Under the pieces are notes generated by a model that was not told the DNA's origin, made no database searches, and saw only the letters and a program-made list of their open reading frames with translations. The translations under genes and the position numbers were made by a program. This document shows positions 43,302-55,415 of a DNA stretch of 64,000 nt, piece by piece; the first letter of the stretch is position 1, and each line of letters begins with the position of its first letter. The DNA comes from Telopea speciosissima (lineage: Eukaryota; Streptophyta; Magnoliopsida; Proteales; Proteaceae): assembly GCF_018873765.1 (NCBI RefSeq), contig NC_057925.1, forward strand, positions 10,737,568 through 10,801,567. Reading direction: 5' to 3'.

Positions 43302-46300
43302 TGAAATAAATTAAACCAGTCTACTGACTAATCCTTTATACTAGCATGCATAGTAGACTTACTGAAATAAATTAAACCAGTCTACGTTGCTATGTTGGAA
43401 AGCACATAAAGCATGTGAAAGCATATAAACTAATATATATAAACATGATACAAATGAAATATATGAAAAAGAAAATTATATACATGAGAGAGATAGAATT
43501 TTGCCAAGATGCCTATATACCCTTACCAGGGATCTGGTCATATGTAATTGACACAATAGAAGGATGGATGGGCGAGATACCATTCTAGCACAAACGAACC
43601 TTGAACCCACAAGGAAGAAGATAAGGACAAAAAATGACAGATTTCAATAGATTTCAAGATAACCCTTTACAAACCCCAAAGAGACCTTAGATAATAGGTC
43701 AAGATACATTTTCAACTAATAAAAGTGGGTCAAAATTCAAAATTCAAAAATTGCACCAAATTTTTGAAGCATCAGACGGTCTTGAAAACGAAGGGTTTTT
43801 TGGGTGGATACCTTTGTTGAATCAGGTTACTCTCATAATTTGTTGATCTCTACACGCCATTTCAAAAAGATATTATAGTAGCGAATCGAATGAGAAATGA
43901 CATCAGTAATGTAGGCAGCTTGGTTGCAATCACATCAGAATCCCAACTCTCAGATGTATTTTAGGTATTTTTCTATTTTTCAAGATTTTTTAAGACTCTT
44001 TCTTAGGGTTTTTTAGAACTATCGATAGATTTCAGGGTTCTCCAAAGCTTTGGGATTTTAATTGGTTAGAGGTGTGTTTTGAACTGTTAACTAATGCCTT
44101 ATTTATAGCCTTTAAAGAGGGGTATTTTTTTTGTAATTTACCAAAGGTGGCACCACCAAGGGGCTCTGGCGGCAACACTAGGACTCCTTGGTGGTGTCAC
44201 CAAGGGTCTTGCTACATGGCAAGCCCAGTTGGCTAGAAAACTTTGATTTGCTGAGTTTTGTTGCTTTATTGGCTGATTTTTAGGCGGTGATTTCGAGAGA
44301 TCTCATTATCGGAATTTATGATCCATATAGCTTTAGAAATGTATTTTCATGTAATATCCAATGATGTGAAGATCGATAAAAAATTTTATTAGGAACACAA
44401 TAAAAAATATAGCCCAAAGAAGGGGACGCAAAAATAGTAATTTTGATGAGATGATGGCAAAACAATGTCATTTGCAATCAAAAAGGTATCATACGATTCA
44501 GGCTAAATATGATAAAACAGACATATCAAAAAGGTATCATACGATTCAGATAAGATTTAGGTAATCAACTCATTCTAGTAAAAAACGGTCATTTTCCACT
44601 GTACAACCTCTAAGAGCAGCGCCAAGCTCAATTTATCTAGAGGGTCCTCTAGAGTGACAAAATTCAGTGTCTATATAATTTTCATTTGATTTTATTTAAA
44701 CCATCGGAGTAATTGCAAAATGAACACCAAAGGATTAGTTTTGCTCTAATTTGTGATACAAAATTTTCAAGCTTTTTTGGTTTAGTTTGGATTTATTATG
44801 GTGTTTTCTTGTGGTTTCTAGGTAATTTACAATTTTTTATGACGGTTATTTTTTAGTATATTTCCATTATTTGAACAATTTATTTTATCAATAAAAAATA
44901 TCTTCTAATAGGCTAGGCCATTATAGATGGCCACGCATTGAGGAATCTATGCAGTAGCAATTTTTTTTTTCCTTCAAATCATTTGGGTTGATCTACATTC
45001 CTTTGAGGTCCGTTTTTTTGTGTGGTTGTGTAGAAAAGTTCTTTCTATAGGACGTTGCTTTATCTTGAATATTGATTTCAACCAATCATAAAAAGTCAAT
45101 TTTAATCTCTTTTTTCTTACCATAAAAAGAATAAAAAATTAATCTCTTTTTAGCTTAAAATCTTAATAAAATGTATTTTGTACGGAAAATAAATACTCAC
45201 ATTTTTTGTTTACACAACCGTTGTATTAAACTCAAACAGTATCATTGCTGTACACATTTTATTATGCCGAATTTTCAAAAAGTATAATTATCGTCTGATT
45301 CGTTTAATTGACGTACGTATCTGTACCCATTTTACTGGCGTTCCCGAACTTACTAAGGTTCTAATCCTATGTTGAATATGCAACATGGTTAGGTAACTCT
45401 TTTATTTTATTTTATAAATATTCATGATCTAATAAAATATCAAATAAATAGAAGATCAATTTTCATCGAGTGGACTGGGTTCCTATGAACTTCTTCGGAC
45501 CGTAACTTGACAAGTTCTCGATCTCATGGTCAAAATTTTCCTTGGAGTAATTTGGAATCAATTTTTTTGTGGATCCTTAATTGACCTTAATTTAGGTGGT
45601 GACTTAATGTCTTTAGAAAAACCCCTAAAATCTTTGTAGAAGAATGACCGAATTTATTGGTAGCCACTTAACGTCTTTAGAAGCTCCCTTTCCTTCATAG
45701 AGTGTAACAACGAATTTTGCCACCACGAAGATGCTATCGGTAGTGATGGAATAATTACCATTCTGCCCACATGAAATAAGAAATCTCATCTATATTGATG
45801 TCTCTACACTTGCTCTCATTGACCCCCGCATTGGTGCAAGAGTTACATTATTAGGCAATGATGTGGGACGTACCCAGTGCACGAGGCTCCCGCCACTATG
45901 GGGTATGGGGAGAGTCATAATATACACAACTTCATCCTTGGTTTTCGCAGAGAGGCTGTTTCCAGACTCGAACCCATGACCACTTGGTCACAATGAGCAA
46001 CCTTATTTTGCACTCGAACCGTGAGCATTGGCAGCGATCTCTTGCCCCAAAAAAATAAATATTTTGGACCGAATCAAGTTGGATCAAAACAGGTTGACCC
46101 AACCCAGACTAATTCGGACCAAGCCAAGCCATCCTAACACCTAGCCTACATCATCCCTACCCCACTTACCACTTACCACTTACCACTTCATCTCGTCTTC
46201 CCTACACAACTCCTACACCACTTGCCACCTCACCCTTTCCCATTTACAAAATGAGAAGCCTTCTCTTATTATATTCTTTTCCAAAAGTCTTTATCCCCTT

Positions 46301-46462
46301 CCCTATCTCTGTTTTAGCCTTATAGACCTCTAGACCCCTCTCCTATTCCACTGTCTCGGTTCCTTTCTGCATTATCCCACCGAGACCTCCTTCCCTCACT
46401 TTTGCCAGTAGGCCACTTTTAAAAAGTAAGAACCCACGCTCTCGTGCGGTCCTGCCACCGCT
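43302..46462. repeat. 5' flank of the gene 3 unit; matches 7977-11204
   Basis: Collinear and highly similar to the gene 1 unit flank, with small indels (for example about 50 bp missing near 43900 and a short duplicated phrase near 44490-44545). The phrase CTGAAATAAATTAAACCAGT occurs twice at the left edge (43302 and 43362), marking the junction. Ends at GTCCTGCCACC, where the other copy enters the C run. Confidence 0.8.
45864..46006 (-). mobile_element. Au-like SINE, second copy
   Basis: Same element as 10624-10775, carried along by the unit duplication. Box B GGTTCGAGTCTGG and GGCGGGAGCCTCGTGCACTG are kept, and it is slightly closer to the family pattern than the first copy. Confidence 0.65.
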
Positions 46463-46597
46463 ATTTCACATTTTTGTTTTTTTTGGTGAAATCCTCTTTC
46501 ACATATCATACACGCCACTCACCTCACTCTTGACACTCTCCACACACATTACACACCCCTGAGACACATCTCTCCCCATTTTATTTTCAAAAGATCT

Positions 46598-46643
<46 letters not shown>

Positions 46644-47246
46644 AAACACACACCCCTCAATCAAGTTGTTGACTTTCTAGGTAACCACACCGCAAAATCC
46701 GGAAGATCCCAATTTTGGAGGAGGTTTCCTGACTATGTGAAAGATGTTGCTGATCATGAGGTTATTGAAAACCTAGATACCATTTTGGATAGTCTATGGG
46801 AAGAACTCTGTCCTAATTATGGAGTTTCTTGGTACAGGATAATGGATATTTGTATATCATTTATGGTTGGGTTGGAATTTCTGCTGATCACTATGCTGAA
46901 GGTGGATCCCCAATCTGATCTTGGGTTCCTTTATCCTGTTGATGGATATGGAGAAGGTTGAGTGGGGGATTTCCAATGTATTTAATCCTGTACAAGTACA
47001 CCTGGACATTAATCTTGTACCTGTTTTTTTTTAATATACTCATTGTCTGACCTTATAGCAATAAATTAATAAATAAATAAATAAAAGAACATTAATTTAT
47101 GTATAATTTGAATGCCACAAAATATTATTGCAGAATGTTTTGAGAGAGATTCATTAATGAAGTGTTCTTACGAGAGATTGAAAAATGCCGAACTCCAAAT
47201 ATTTTATTTAAGGAGTGTTTTAAGACTTTATAGGTGTATTTAGAAT
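46463..47246. other. Segment present only in the gene 3 unit, left of the CACTA element
   Basis: Starts where the unit copies diverge. 46490-46665 is CT-rich with a (CT)n tract at 46600-46640 and shares words with 36180-36290. 46662-46962 has a coherent reading frame (separate entry). 46963-47246 is AT-rich, ending at the AAT target duplicate. The last 100 bp may be diverged RTE sequence, because the RTE frame resumes right after the CACTA element. Confidence 0.5.
46662..46962 (+). pseudogene. Unrecognised gene fragment
   Basis: The frame reads QVVDFLGNHTAKSGRSQFWR, then FPDYVKDVADHEVIENLDTI, LWEELCPNYGVSWYRIMD, and a hydrophobic stretch ICISFMVGLEFLLITML, ending at GYGEG and a stop at 46960-46962. 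It has no obvious ATG (the open part starts upstream of the GTG at 46737), no repeats, and a balanced composition like real protein. I do not recognise the family. It is most likely one exon or a fragment of a plant gene carried by the retroelement-like sequence around it. Confidence 0.4.
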
Positions 47247-47259
47247 CACTACAAGAAAT

Positions 47260-47600
47260 TGGTGCAATGGCGGCACTTTGGGTTGAGTTATTGCGGCATA
47301 TTTTACAAATGTCGTCATATGTGAAGATATACCGACATTTTATTAAAAATGCCGTCATATATAAAGGTATAACGGCGTATGGGTTTAAACGCCGTCATAT
47401 ATGCATATATAACGGCATTTATCACAATCGCCGTTAAATAAACTAGTTTCCACGGCGGTTTTTTAAACAAACGCCACTGTAGTTTACTATTTAATAATGG
47501 TTTAATATTTTTTGTAATAGCGTTTTCAAAGAAATGCCGTTGTATGTCACAATACAACGACGTTTATAGATAAACGCCGTATAAAGTAATAGTTTGCAGC
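47260..47600. repeat. Left subterminal repeat zone of the CACTA element
   Basis: Words such as GCCGTCATATAT, AACGGCG, ACGCCGTCATAT and CGCCGTTA repeat about every 20-50 bp. They mirror AACGCCGC, GCCGTTGTA and ACGGCG at 53180-53540. Confidence 0.8.
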
Positions 47601-48780
47601 GATAAAAAACCCCAAAATCTTTTCACTTCCCCGTGCTTCCCATCTCCATCTCAAAAACATTTTCGTTTCCCCCGCTCTTTCCATCTCTCTCTCAAAGTTC
47701 TCTCAAATCTTTTTCCCCTCAACCGTCAAACTTCTCTGAAATCCCTTTCAAACGACAGAGCAACGGTGAATCGGCGACACCAATTCTCGCAAGTCCCACA
47801 AGGTTTGATCCCATTGAACCCTTCTTCTCTCCTTTTTACTTACATGTTTTGATTCGTCAGAAAGTGTTAGTTCTTGTGTTTGATCTGTTGTTAGTATTTC
47901 AAGTTTTTTGTCCAAATTCTTTTGTTTAGGTTTCTGTAGTTAATTCTATTGTTTTTAAATTTTTTTTTTTTTTATCTTAAACTCTCCTTTCTCTCCTGCT
48001 CTCTCTGTTTCTGCTTCGATTCATTCTGTGTTTATCTTTGGATTTACTTATGTTTATATATGTATGAACATGTGATTTTGATCTTTAAGGGAGGAGAGTA
48101 TTTTCTACTTCTCTCTTCCGTCTTCGTTCATTCAATTCTTTTGCTTCGTTTAAGCACCAAAAAAGATGGGTTTGATTTCTGGAATTCTAATGGGATTGTC
48201 GGCGGCATCGCTTTGAGGGCATGAGCTTTATGGAGCTTTATAGAGCTTTATGGCCTGTGAGGTGTTGATATATCATACTACAGTACTAATACTACTGGGT
48301 ATGGTCGTATGGACTATGGATAGAGTCAGATCGACCTCCACTAACTTCTCTGTCAATGATTGAGTCAATTCAGGAAAAAGGAGAGGAGGAGAAAGATTGA
48401 GACCCCAAGAGAAGATGTTGACATTTCAGCAAGCAATCAATATAAAATAGAGCAGTTAAAGAGATGGATAAAACTTATAAAACTTAAAAGGATGGTAAGA
48501 GGTGGAGGAGGGGAGAGGAGAGGAGTGGAGTGGAGAGATGCCATTCTAGTGAATAGGAGTCAACATAGAAAGACAATAGGAGAAGTGTGGTTTTGTGTCT
48601 TCACAGAATGTCAACCCAACCCAATCCCATAGAATTCAAATTCACCATTTATATATTCTTTACTATTAGGTAGCAGGTAGGACACTTTCTTTTTTTAAAG
48701 AGGAAACTGAAGAAACCACCCAAGATTTCTTTTTTTTTTTCTTTTCCACCTTTGAAGGTGCATGAAGGAATCTCTCTCTG
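47601..48780. other. Interior of the CACTA element, 5' part
   Basis: Begins with a CT-rich, leader-like stretch (CCATCTCTCTCTCAAAG) ending near a possible donor at CACAAG|GTTTGATCC. The short frames (47633-47929, 47949-48224) show no transposase motifs. A G/A-rich stretch lies at 48500-48535. Confidence 0.5.
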
Positions 48781-48784
48781 TCTC

Positions 48785-49275
48785 TCTCTATCTCTGTGTG
48801 CTGTAATGGGAGTGTCACTGTAAGATTTTGATGCAACTTGGGTTCTTCCATGTTTCCAAAATTGGTATCTGATGGTGTTGTTGTTCCAATGACATTCTGT
48901 TTGTATTGAATCCACCAAAATTGGTCTCTTGTTCATGTCCACCACTATTGCAATTCACTCCAAAGGTAGGGATTCCTCCTGAAGCAGCTCCAAAAATGGA
49001 GGAGCCACCATTTGCTAGAGAATTCATTAGATCTTGGAGATGATTTTCATTTTCCATCTGTGACAATGTTTCACCCCCACCACCTCCAAAATTGGCCCTA
49101 AAATTAGCAGTCAAGTGAGACCTGTCAGATTTAGGACCACTTAATGAAGAACTACCAAAACCTCTAAGCAAAGAACCACTTCCACTGTTTGCTGTTGAAC
49201 CCATTTGAGCAGTTTTTTTAAGCAAAGCTGTTGCAGACATTTGAGGAATAACAACTTCATTTTGCTTCGATTCAT
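48785..49275 (-). pseudogene. Captured 3' coding fragment of an IDD-type C2H2 zinc-finger transcription factor gene
   Basis: The minus-strand frame from about 49275 reads NEVVIPQMSATALLKKTAQMG, then GSLLRGFGSSSLSG, NENHLQDLMNSLANGGSSIFG and NFGGFNTNRM. MSATALLQKAAQMG is the conserved C-terminal motif of plant INDETERMINATE DOMAIN proteins, and the Gly/Ser/Asn-rich stretch and LQDLMNSL region fit the same tail. Near 48865 the frame shifts by one: the shifted frame continues NFGNMEEPKLHQNLTVTLPL, which fits the tail before the final LDFLG motif, and that motif is missing. The four zinc fingers of the family are also absent. So this is a broken piece of one exon, carried antisense inside the CACTA element. 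The family call is from recalled motifs. Confidence 0.72.
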
Positions 49276-50954
49276 TCTGTGTATGTAGTTTATATATGTA
49301 TGACCATGTGTCTATGTTGGTGATGTGATGGTGAAAAGTGAAAACACTAGAATTTGAGCTAATTTGGATTTGTTTTGATCAAACAAAGGTGGGGAAAAAG
49401 AAAATAGAATAGGTTTTACTTTCATCTTTGTTCTATTTGTTTCTAATTGTGTTTAGGATGTTAGATTTTTGATATCTTGTTTGGTTCTGAATTCTAATCA
49501 TTATTAGAAATTACCTAGCTCTAATTACTAGTTGCTGTGGATGTCTTTTTTTTTTTTCTCTTCTTCTGCCTTTTTTAAGAGTGAAACCATTAAAACCTCA
49601 ACAATGTAACAAATCCTACTATATAGTTGGTGAAACTATAGCCATCACAAATGCATTATTCTAGTGATACATAATGCTGCATTGATAAATTGTTTGCTGT
49701 CTCTCGTATCTTGCGTTTTGTATAGGTGTACTTATTTGACAAGTTATGAGCGTAGTTCCTTGGATAATTAGGTCTCTTCTTTGTCTCTATAGCTTGCATT
49801 CTATGTACGAAATGTATTCGTTTTTGGAGTAAGAGTTCAGTTGTCAGTTGCTTGGATTTCCCCCCCCCCCTTTTTTTCTGTCTCTTTGTACGTTGTAATG
49901 TTGTATTTTGACTGATCAACTAGCTCGGAATGAGCATGGTGACTGTGTTATCTTCTTATGTACAGTTTTGAAGTTTCTCTAAGAAGGGCATGTGTTAAAT
50001 TCGTGTCTTTCCTTCTAGTCTTTGGAAAATCTCTTCATATTTAAAATATGGGATGCAAAGTAAATGGATGCTACCCAAGGAGCTTTACCATCTGTATAAA
50101 GCCATCCAACCTCTAGACAATTGGTTCCCTTTCTCAATCATTATTTGTATGAACTTTAATCCCGATCAAACTTGAGGCTTGTGTGTATAAATAGATTCCA
50201 ACTTGCAAGAGTTCATCTCACTAATCTCTCCCCTCCTGGGGGTTGAACTATTTGAATAATTGTCTTACTATTTTTATCTCCCATTTTTGTTAGAACTTGA
50301 ACTATTTGAATAATTCTCTTATTATCTTTGATTCGGATCAAACTTAAGCTGGGACAGATTGCAGCTGATGACCTGGGCAACCCTCTGCAATGGACTTGGA
50401 TGCTCATTTTCGCTTGCCTTTGATTCTTATCAACAAATTCGCATTTTTGAGTTATTAATTAAAATCCTCATTCCTAATCTTTCCTCTCAACAGCCATGGT
50501 AGGGGAGCAACAGACCCCCGACTTCGTCTCTAGCTAAGAGCTCCACCTCTCTTCACTCTGGGACAAAGGTTAGTTGCTAATCTCTCTCTCTCTCTGCATT
50601 TGATCAATTTTCAGAGACTTTTGTAGGTTAAATCTTATTTGTTTTCTACTCATTATGTATTGATCTGCTTAATTTCATTTCCTTTAGGTTTTCTTTGGTT
50701 TATTGTTACTAATTAGGTTAGTATGATTTTGAACCCGGAATCAGAGATAGTTTATAGACATAACTTGCTTTTATATTCATACTTATGAACATATTATGAG
50801 AACATTGTCAACCATTACAGGTTGATTGTAAATTAGAGATGGAGTTACAAAGAGAGAGAGAGAGAGAGATGTTTGATGTTTATGAGAAAGTTTAATAGAT
50901 TTTCTCTTTTGTACATACATAACCTGGTATGTAATATATTGCCCTCTTTTGTAG

Positions 50955-50986
<32 letters not shown>

Positions 50987-53179
50987 AGTGTTGCTTGCAG
51001 GAATGAAACTATGAATATGGTGAAGAGATATATAGCTTGACGTGGGTTGACAGGAATATGGTAAGTTATTATTTATTCTGTTGGATTTGAGAGGTTTGGA
51101 ATCAAGAAATTTCAGTGGATATCTCAGTTTGGGAATAGTGGTGTATGGGGGGGGGTTTGGTATTGGGTCCCATAAATGTTTAAATATGTTTTCTTCCATT
51201 TCCATCTTTAGGGTTTTAATCCAATTGTTTGGAGCTCTTGGATCAAGAAACTAAAAAAATTCTGTTTTGTTCTTCTAAACCTAACCTCTCTATCTCTCTT
51301 CATCTTTCTTAGAGTTTCCTTTGGGGAATTGGTCCCATTAGAGAAGGGGATATAAAGCAGAAACTATTCCTCCTAGTTGTCTTCTACTTTATTATTCTAT
51401 ATGTGAAGATTGAGTTCTTTCCTTTCTACATGCATAAACATGGCATGTTTTTAACTAAAAGGCCCACAGCCTTTCTACATGAATAATGGAATTACATTAG
51501 AATGGGTCAAGTCATAGGAACAAGGATGATTAGTTATGTTGGATTTTGAAAAGCTTCATGGATAGGCGTGGTGGACATTTTTTTTGTTTCTTTTCTTCTT
51601 TTTTCCCTTCCTCTTCAACCAAGGCATGTGATTTCTCTACTTTTTTTTTGTCAAGAAATGGTAGGTAAGGGATGACCACATTACAACTAATTTGAAACTG
51701 AAGTTGACTATAACAGTTTGGTAAATTTCTAGGAAATACAGCATGATCATGAGAAATTGGTAGCATTCATGTCATAGTTATCTCCTAAGCTTGAAGAATT
51801 GGATTGGGTACTTGAAGATGCTAATGTAAGAGGGTTGGCCTCGGCACAACGGTAAGATTGCTCTTTTACAATTTGTACTTTATTTTATAATTCTATATTG
51901 TAATATGACAACAAATTTGTGATTTTACTTCTAATGAAATTGATGAAGCTTTTGCTAAGCATTGTAGTTAGTCGAGCTCATGTGTGTGTGTGTTTGGTGA
52001 TTTTGGGGATGGGGTTGTAAAATCAGATCATGTGACTTGTGTGGGTGTGTTTTTCAGATCTTTGGGGGTATGTTGGATGTGCCACAAAATGCATATCATG
52101 AGTCTTGTTTCTCATGATGAAAGGGATTGGAAATTGGGCTTGCATAGATGGTAAGTATGGATGAAAGGATTTCTATTTGCATTGGGATTCTTAAAAGATG
52201 AGTTCTTTCAGGTAGCCTCATCCTCACAATCTTCAGATCTCAAATAACTATGGGAATTTCTTTGGCTGTTGATACCCACCATTCGGACTTCCCTCTTTCT
52301 TTTTCTTTTTCATGTTTTACATAGTGAACAATCATTGGGAAGCTTACTTGCTTTTTTTTTGGGTAAGGGGAAGCTTATTTGATACTTAATAGGTTATGAT
52401 AGTCTACATATGAAAATATTGAATTTCTTGGTTTAACTTGTGCCTTGGTAGGAAAAGATAGATTGACGGGTTTGGCTGTTGAGGCAAGCAAAGAGAGCTC
52501 TTCAAATGGCTCAAGTTAATGCGATGATGTAGACTTTACCTGCTGTGCGATCTACTCAGGCGATCTTTTTGGCGATGCTCCTCGGTACATCCACATGATT
52601 TAGGAATCTTGAAATGCTATGATTAAAGTAATCATCTTTGTAAGAAGAGACAATTATAATCTGTCTTGTTGTGAGTTCTAGAGATATACCATCAATTATT
52701 AGATTACAATCCCCTCAAGTGTGTTAAGGCATCGATTAGACTTGAGCATCTCAAACTCCGAATTCTTTTTAGATGATCTGTGATGAATTTTGAATTTGTG
52801 CATAAAAGGACACATATTTGTTTGATCTATTGATTTGGATAATTACTTGCTCCAGTCCTTGTTTCTACCTATTGCTTATAAATGGGTCAGATTTGAGTTT
52901 AATTTGGACTATTGATCACTTAATCTCTGTTTCAATCCATTGCTTTTTAAATATATCGAGACTTTAACATGACTTGGATATATTTACTTAAATCTCTTAT
53001 TTCATCCCATCTTTGTGGATGCACTTGAATATGAAATGGGTAGGGTATTTGATGAGGTATATCTCTGTTTTATATATGAATTTGGTTTGGATATAAAAAT
53101 AGGTGACATGATGAATCTATTATCTTTGAAACAGGTTAATGGATTGAATATAGAAATAAATTTTTTTTTTTTAAATGCA
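49276..53179. other. Interior of the CACTA element, 3' part, with exon-like pieces
   Basis: No long frame. Several short stretches end in good splice donors: about 50490-50568 (ACAAAG|GTTAG), 51001-51060 (AATATG|GTAAGT), 51734-51851 (CAACG|GTAAGA) and 52065-52150 (AGATG|GTAAGT). Some follow CAG or TAG acceptors. They could be remnants of a spliced transposon or captured gene, but I cannot link them into an open frame. Confidence 0.35.
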
Positions 53180-53540
53180 TATAGCGGCGTTTGTAAAAAA
53201 AACGCCGCTAAAAGTATAAACTCAACACCTATCACGGCACTTTTTAAATGCCGTTGTAATACACTTTTCCCGTCGTTTATTGAAAAATGCCACAAAAAAA
53301 AAGAAATTCAATACCTATCACGACACTTATGAAAACGCCGTTGTAGTAATTTTCCCGGCATTTATTAAAAAACGCCGCGAAAAAGGTACATACACAGTCA
53401 CACTAAAAAAATGCCGTTGTACAAAAACGGCGGTACCTTCGCTGACATTTCAACGGCACAAATTATAAACGCCATTATATCCTATGACGGCTTTTTTTGG
53501 ACTTATAGCGGCGTTTAAAAACGCCGTCGTAGGCCCAATT
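53180..53540. repeat. Right subterminal repeat zone of the CACTA element
   Basis: Dense AACGCCGC, GCCGTTGTA and GGCACTTTTTAAATGCC words in both orientations, matching the left zone. Confidence 0.8.
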
Positions 53541-53550
53541 TCTTGTAGTG

Positions 53551-54706
53551 AATATTGTATGAAGGTGTGGTGACTAATGTGAGATCTGTATGGGGCCAGG
53601 GCAATGAATTTTCAATTACGGTTGGGTTGCTTCAAGGATCAGTCCTAAGCCCTTATTTGTTTGCGCTTATCATGGATTAATTAACAAAGAACATCCAGGA
53701 TGAGGTATCGTACGTAGTGTATGCTCTTCGCCGATGATATCGTTTTGGTAGATGAGATAAAACAGGGATTAACACTAAGTTAGAGTCGTGGAGAACGACC
53801 TTGGAATCAAGAGGCTTTAAGATTAGTAGATCAAAGACAGAATATGTGATGTGTAACTTTAGTCACACTATGATGGATGATGACATGGTGAAAATTGGGG
53901 GGCGAGAGATAATGCCAAATGACTATTTCAGATATCTGGGGTCTATCATACACAAAAAAGGTGACATAGATGATGATATTTCACAAAGAATTAAAGTAGG
54001 ATGGATGAAGTGGAGAGAGGTGTCTGGAGTCTTGTGTGATCGACACATTCCTTTAAAGCTTAAAAGAAAGTTATACAAGACTGTTGTCCGCTCGGCTGTG
54101 ATGTATGGGGCAGAATGTTGGGCAGCTAAGAAGTGTCATATAGCGAAGCTATGTGTTGCGGAGATGAGAATGTTAAGATGGATGTGCGGCAAAACTAGGA
54201 GGGATAACGTGAGGAACGAACGTATTAGAGCGGATGTGGGAGTCGCCTCGATCAATGATAAGCTCCGAAAATGTCGCTTGAGGTGGTTTAGCCATGTACA
54301 ACGGAGGCCTAGGGATGCTCTAGTAAGAAGTGATCTGATGCCAATTGAGGGAGCTAAAAGAGCTAGGGGTAGGCCTCAGATGACCATAGGTGAGGTTGTG
54401 TAGAATGACATGTATAGTCTGGGCCTTGTACCTAGTATGACCTCAGATAGAGCCTATTGGAAGGCAAGGATCCAAGTTATCGACACCATGTAGCTGAGAT
54501 TTTCCTGAATTACTGGGCTATCCTCTTTCCTCTTACTTACATCTTTCACTTTCCGTTACTTACTTTGCTTATCCAATTTCTTTTAAGTTTCTCTTATTTT
54601 CCTTTCTCTTTATGAGGATCTCAGTTTTTCCTACTTTGTTTTTGAAAGGATCCATGCAGCCGACCCCATTTAGTTGGGATAAGGCTGGGTTGTTGTTGTT
54701 GTTGTA
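53551..54706 (+). mobile_element. 5'-truncated RTE-type retrotransposon, second copy
   Basis: The counterpart of 11302-12405. The frame before the palm, YEGVVTNVRSVWGQGNEFS, is kept here and missing at gene 1. The FADD region is frameshifted by an extra few bases near 53710. The tail GCCGACCCCATTTAGTTGGG is followed by five TTG units. The CACTA element abuts its left side, so it probably inserted into this RTE relic. Confidence 0.8.
53801..54403 (+). pseudogene. RTE reverse transcriptase remnant, second copy
   Basis: A 200-codon frame from ESRGFKISRSKTEYVM through FRYLGSIIHKKGDID and WMCGKTRRDNVRNERI to RARGRPQMTIGEVV. Unlike the gene 1 copy it has Trp (TGG), not a stop, at RMLRWMCGK, so that stop arose after the duplication. 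The catalytic FADD box lies upstream in another frame. Confidence 0.8.
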
Positions 54707-55024
54707 TCTTCTTTTAATTGCCTTTTTGTCTTCTTCCTAAAAGTTTTTTAAGATAAGGGTATAAAGGGTTTTTAAAATAATTTGACAGTTAAATATAATT
54801 ATGTCATTATCAAAAAGGATCATTCTCATTCACATTTTTTTGTTATATATGTGAAATGACACTGTTACCCTTATTAGTAAAAAATTATGTATCAAACTCA
54901 AAAGGGTGAAAAAGTAAAGTTACAAATTATTTGACACATTAAGGGATGTCAATAAGAATATCTTTTATTTTTGTTCTAATTTTGATCCTTACTCAAGCCT
55001 GAGTGAGAAGAACTTTCTTCTCCA

Positions 55025-55053
55025 AGAGAGAGAAAGAGAGAGAGAGAGAGAGA
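55025..55053. repeat. (GA)n microsatellite
   Basis: Shorter counterpart of 12724-12772. Confidence 0.9.
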
Positions 55054-55277
55054 GGGGAACTTGCTAATAGTTATATGAACTTAATTTATTTAAGGGCAGG
55101 ATTGCTGCTTGATCATGTAGCCTTTGCACTATCGTGGGGATTAATAAGAGTGCACGCAAGGGCATCAACACATATATGCTAATGCTATCCTAATATAACT
55201 GATGACTGGATATTGTTCCACTATAATCATCTATGGAAGGAAAGGAACGGATTTTAATCATCTCCAATTCCTAAAAG

Positions 55278-55415
55278 TGTGCAGTGCGGCAATGCTAGGT
55301 AGCGATGTCGACACCTAGCAGCTTAGACATTCAACGATCCGAACATAAGAGAAATCAATGAATTAGGACCGTTGGATGTCCGAGCTGCCAGGTGTCAACA
55401 TCTCCATCGTGCAGT
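55278..55415. repeat. Foldback MITE upstream of gene 3
   Basis: Same hairpin as 12997-13133, with arms GATGTCGACACCTAGCAGCT and AGCTGCCAGGTGTCAACATC. Confidence 0.7.

Larger units (their letters stand above)
47247..53550. mobile_element. Non-autonomous CACTA (En/Spm-type) DNA transposon with captured DNA
   Basis: Starts CACTACAAGAAATTGG and ends CCAATTTCTTGTAGTG, perfect 16-bp terminal inverted repeats. AAT precedes (47244-47246) and follows (53551-53553), the 3-bp target duplication of this superfamily. Subterminal zones (about 47260-47600 and 53180-53540) are packed with GCCGT/ACGGC and AACGCCG words in both orientations, where the transposase normally binds. At 6.3 kb it is long, but no transposase (TNPD/TNPA) frame is visible. 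The interior has UTR-like CT-rich sequence, exon-like pieces and an IDD-like fragment. Confidence 0.92.

Noticed and set aside
48815..49240. IDD-like frame as a real gene
   Set aside because: The zinc fingers and final motif are missing, there is a frameshift near 48865, and it lies inside a CACTA transposon.
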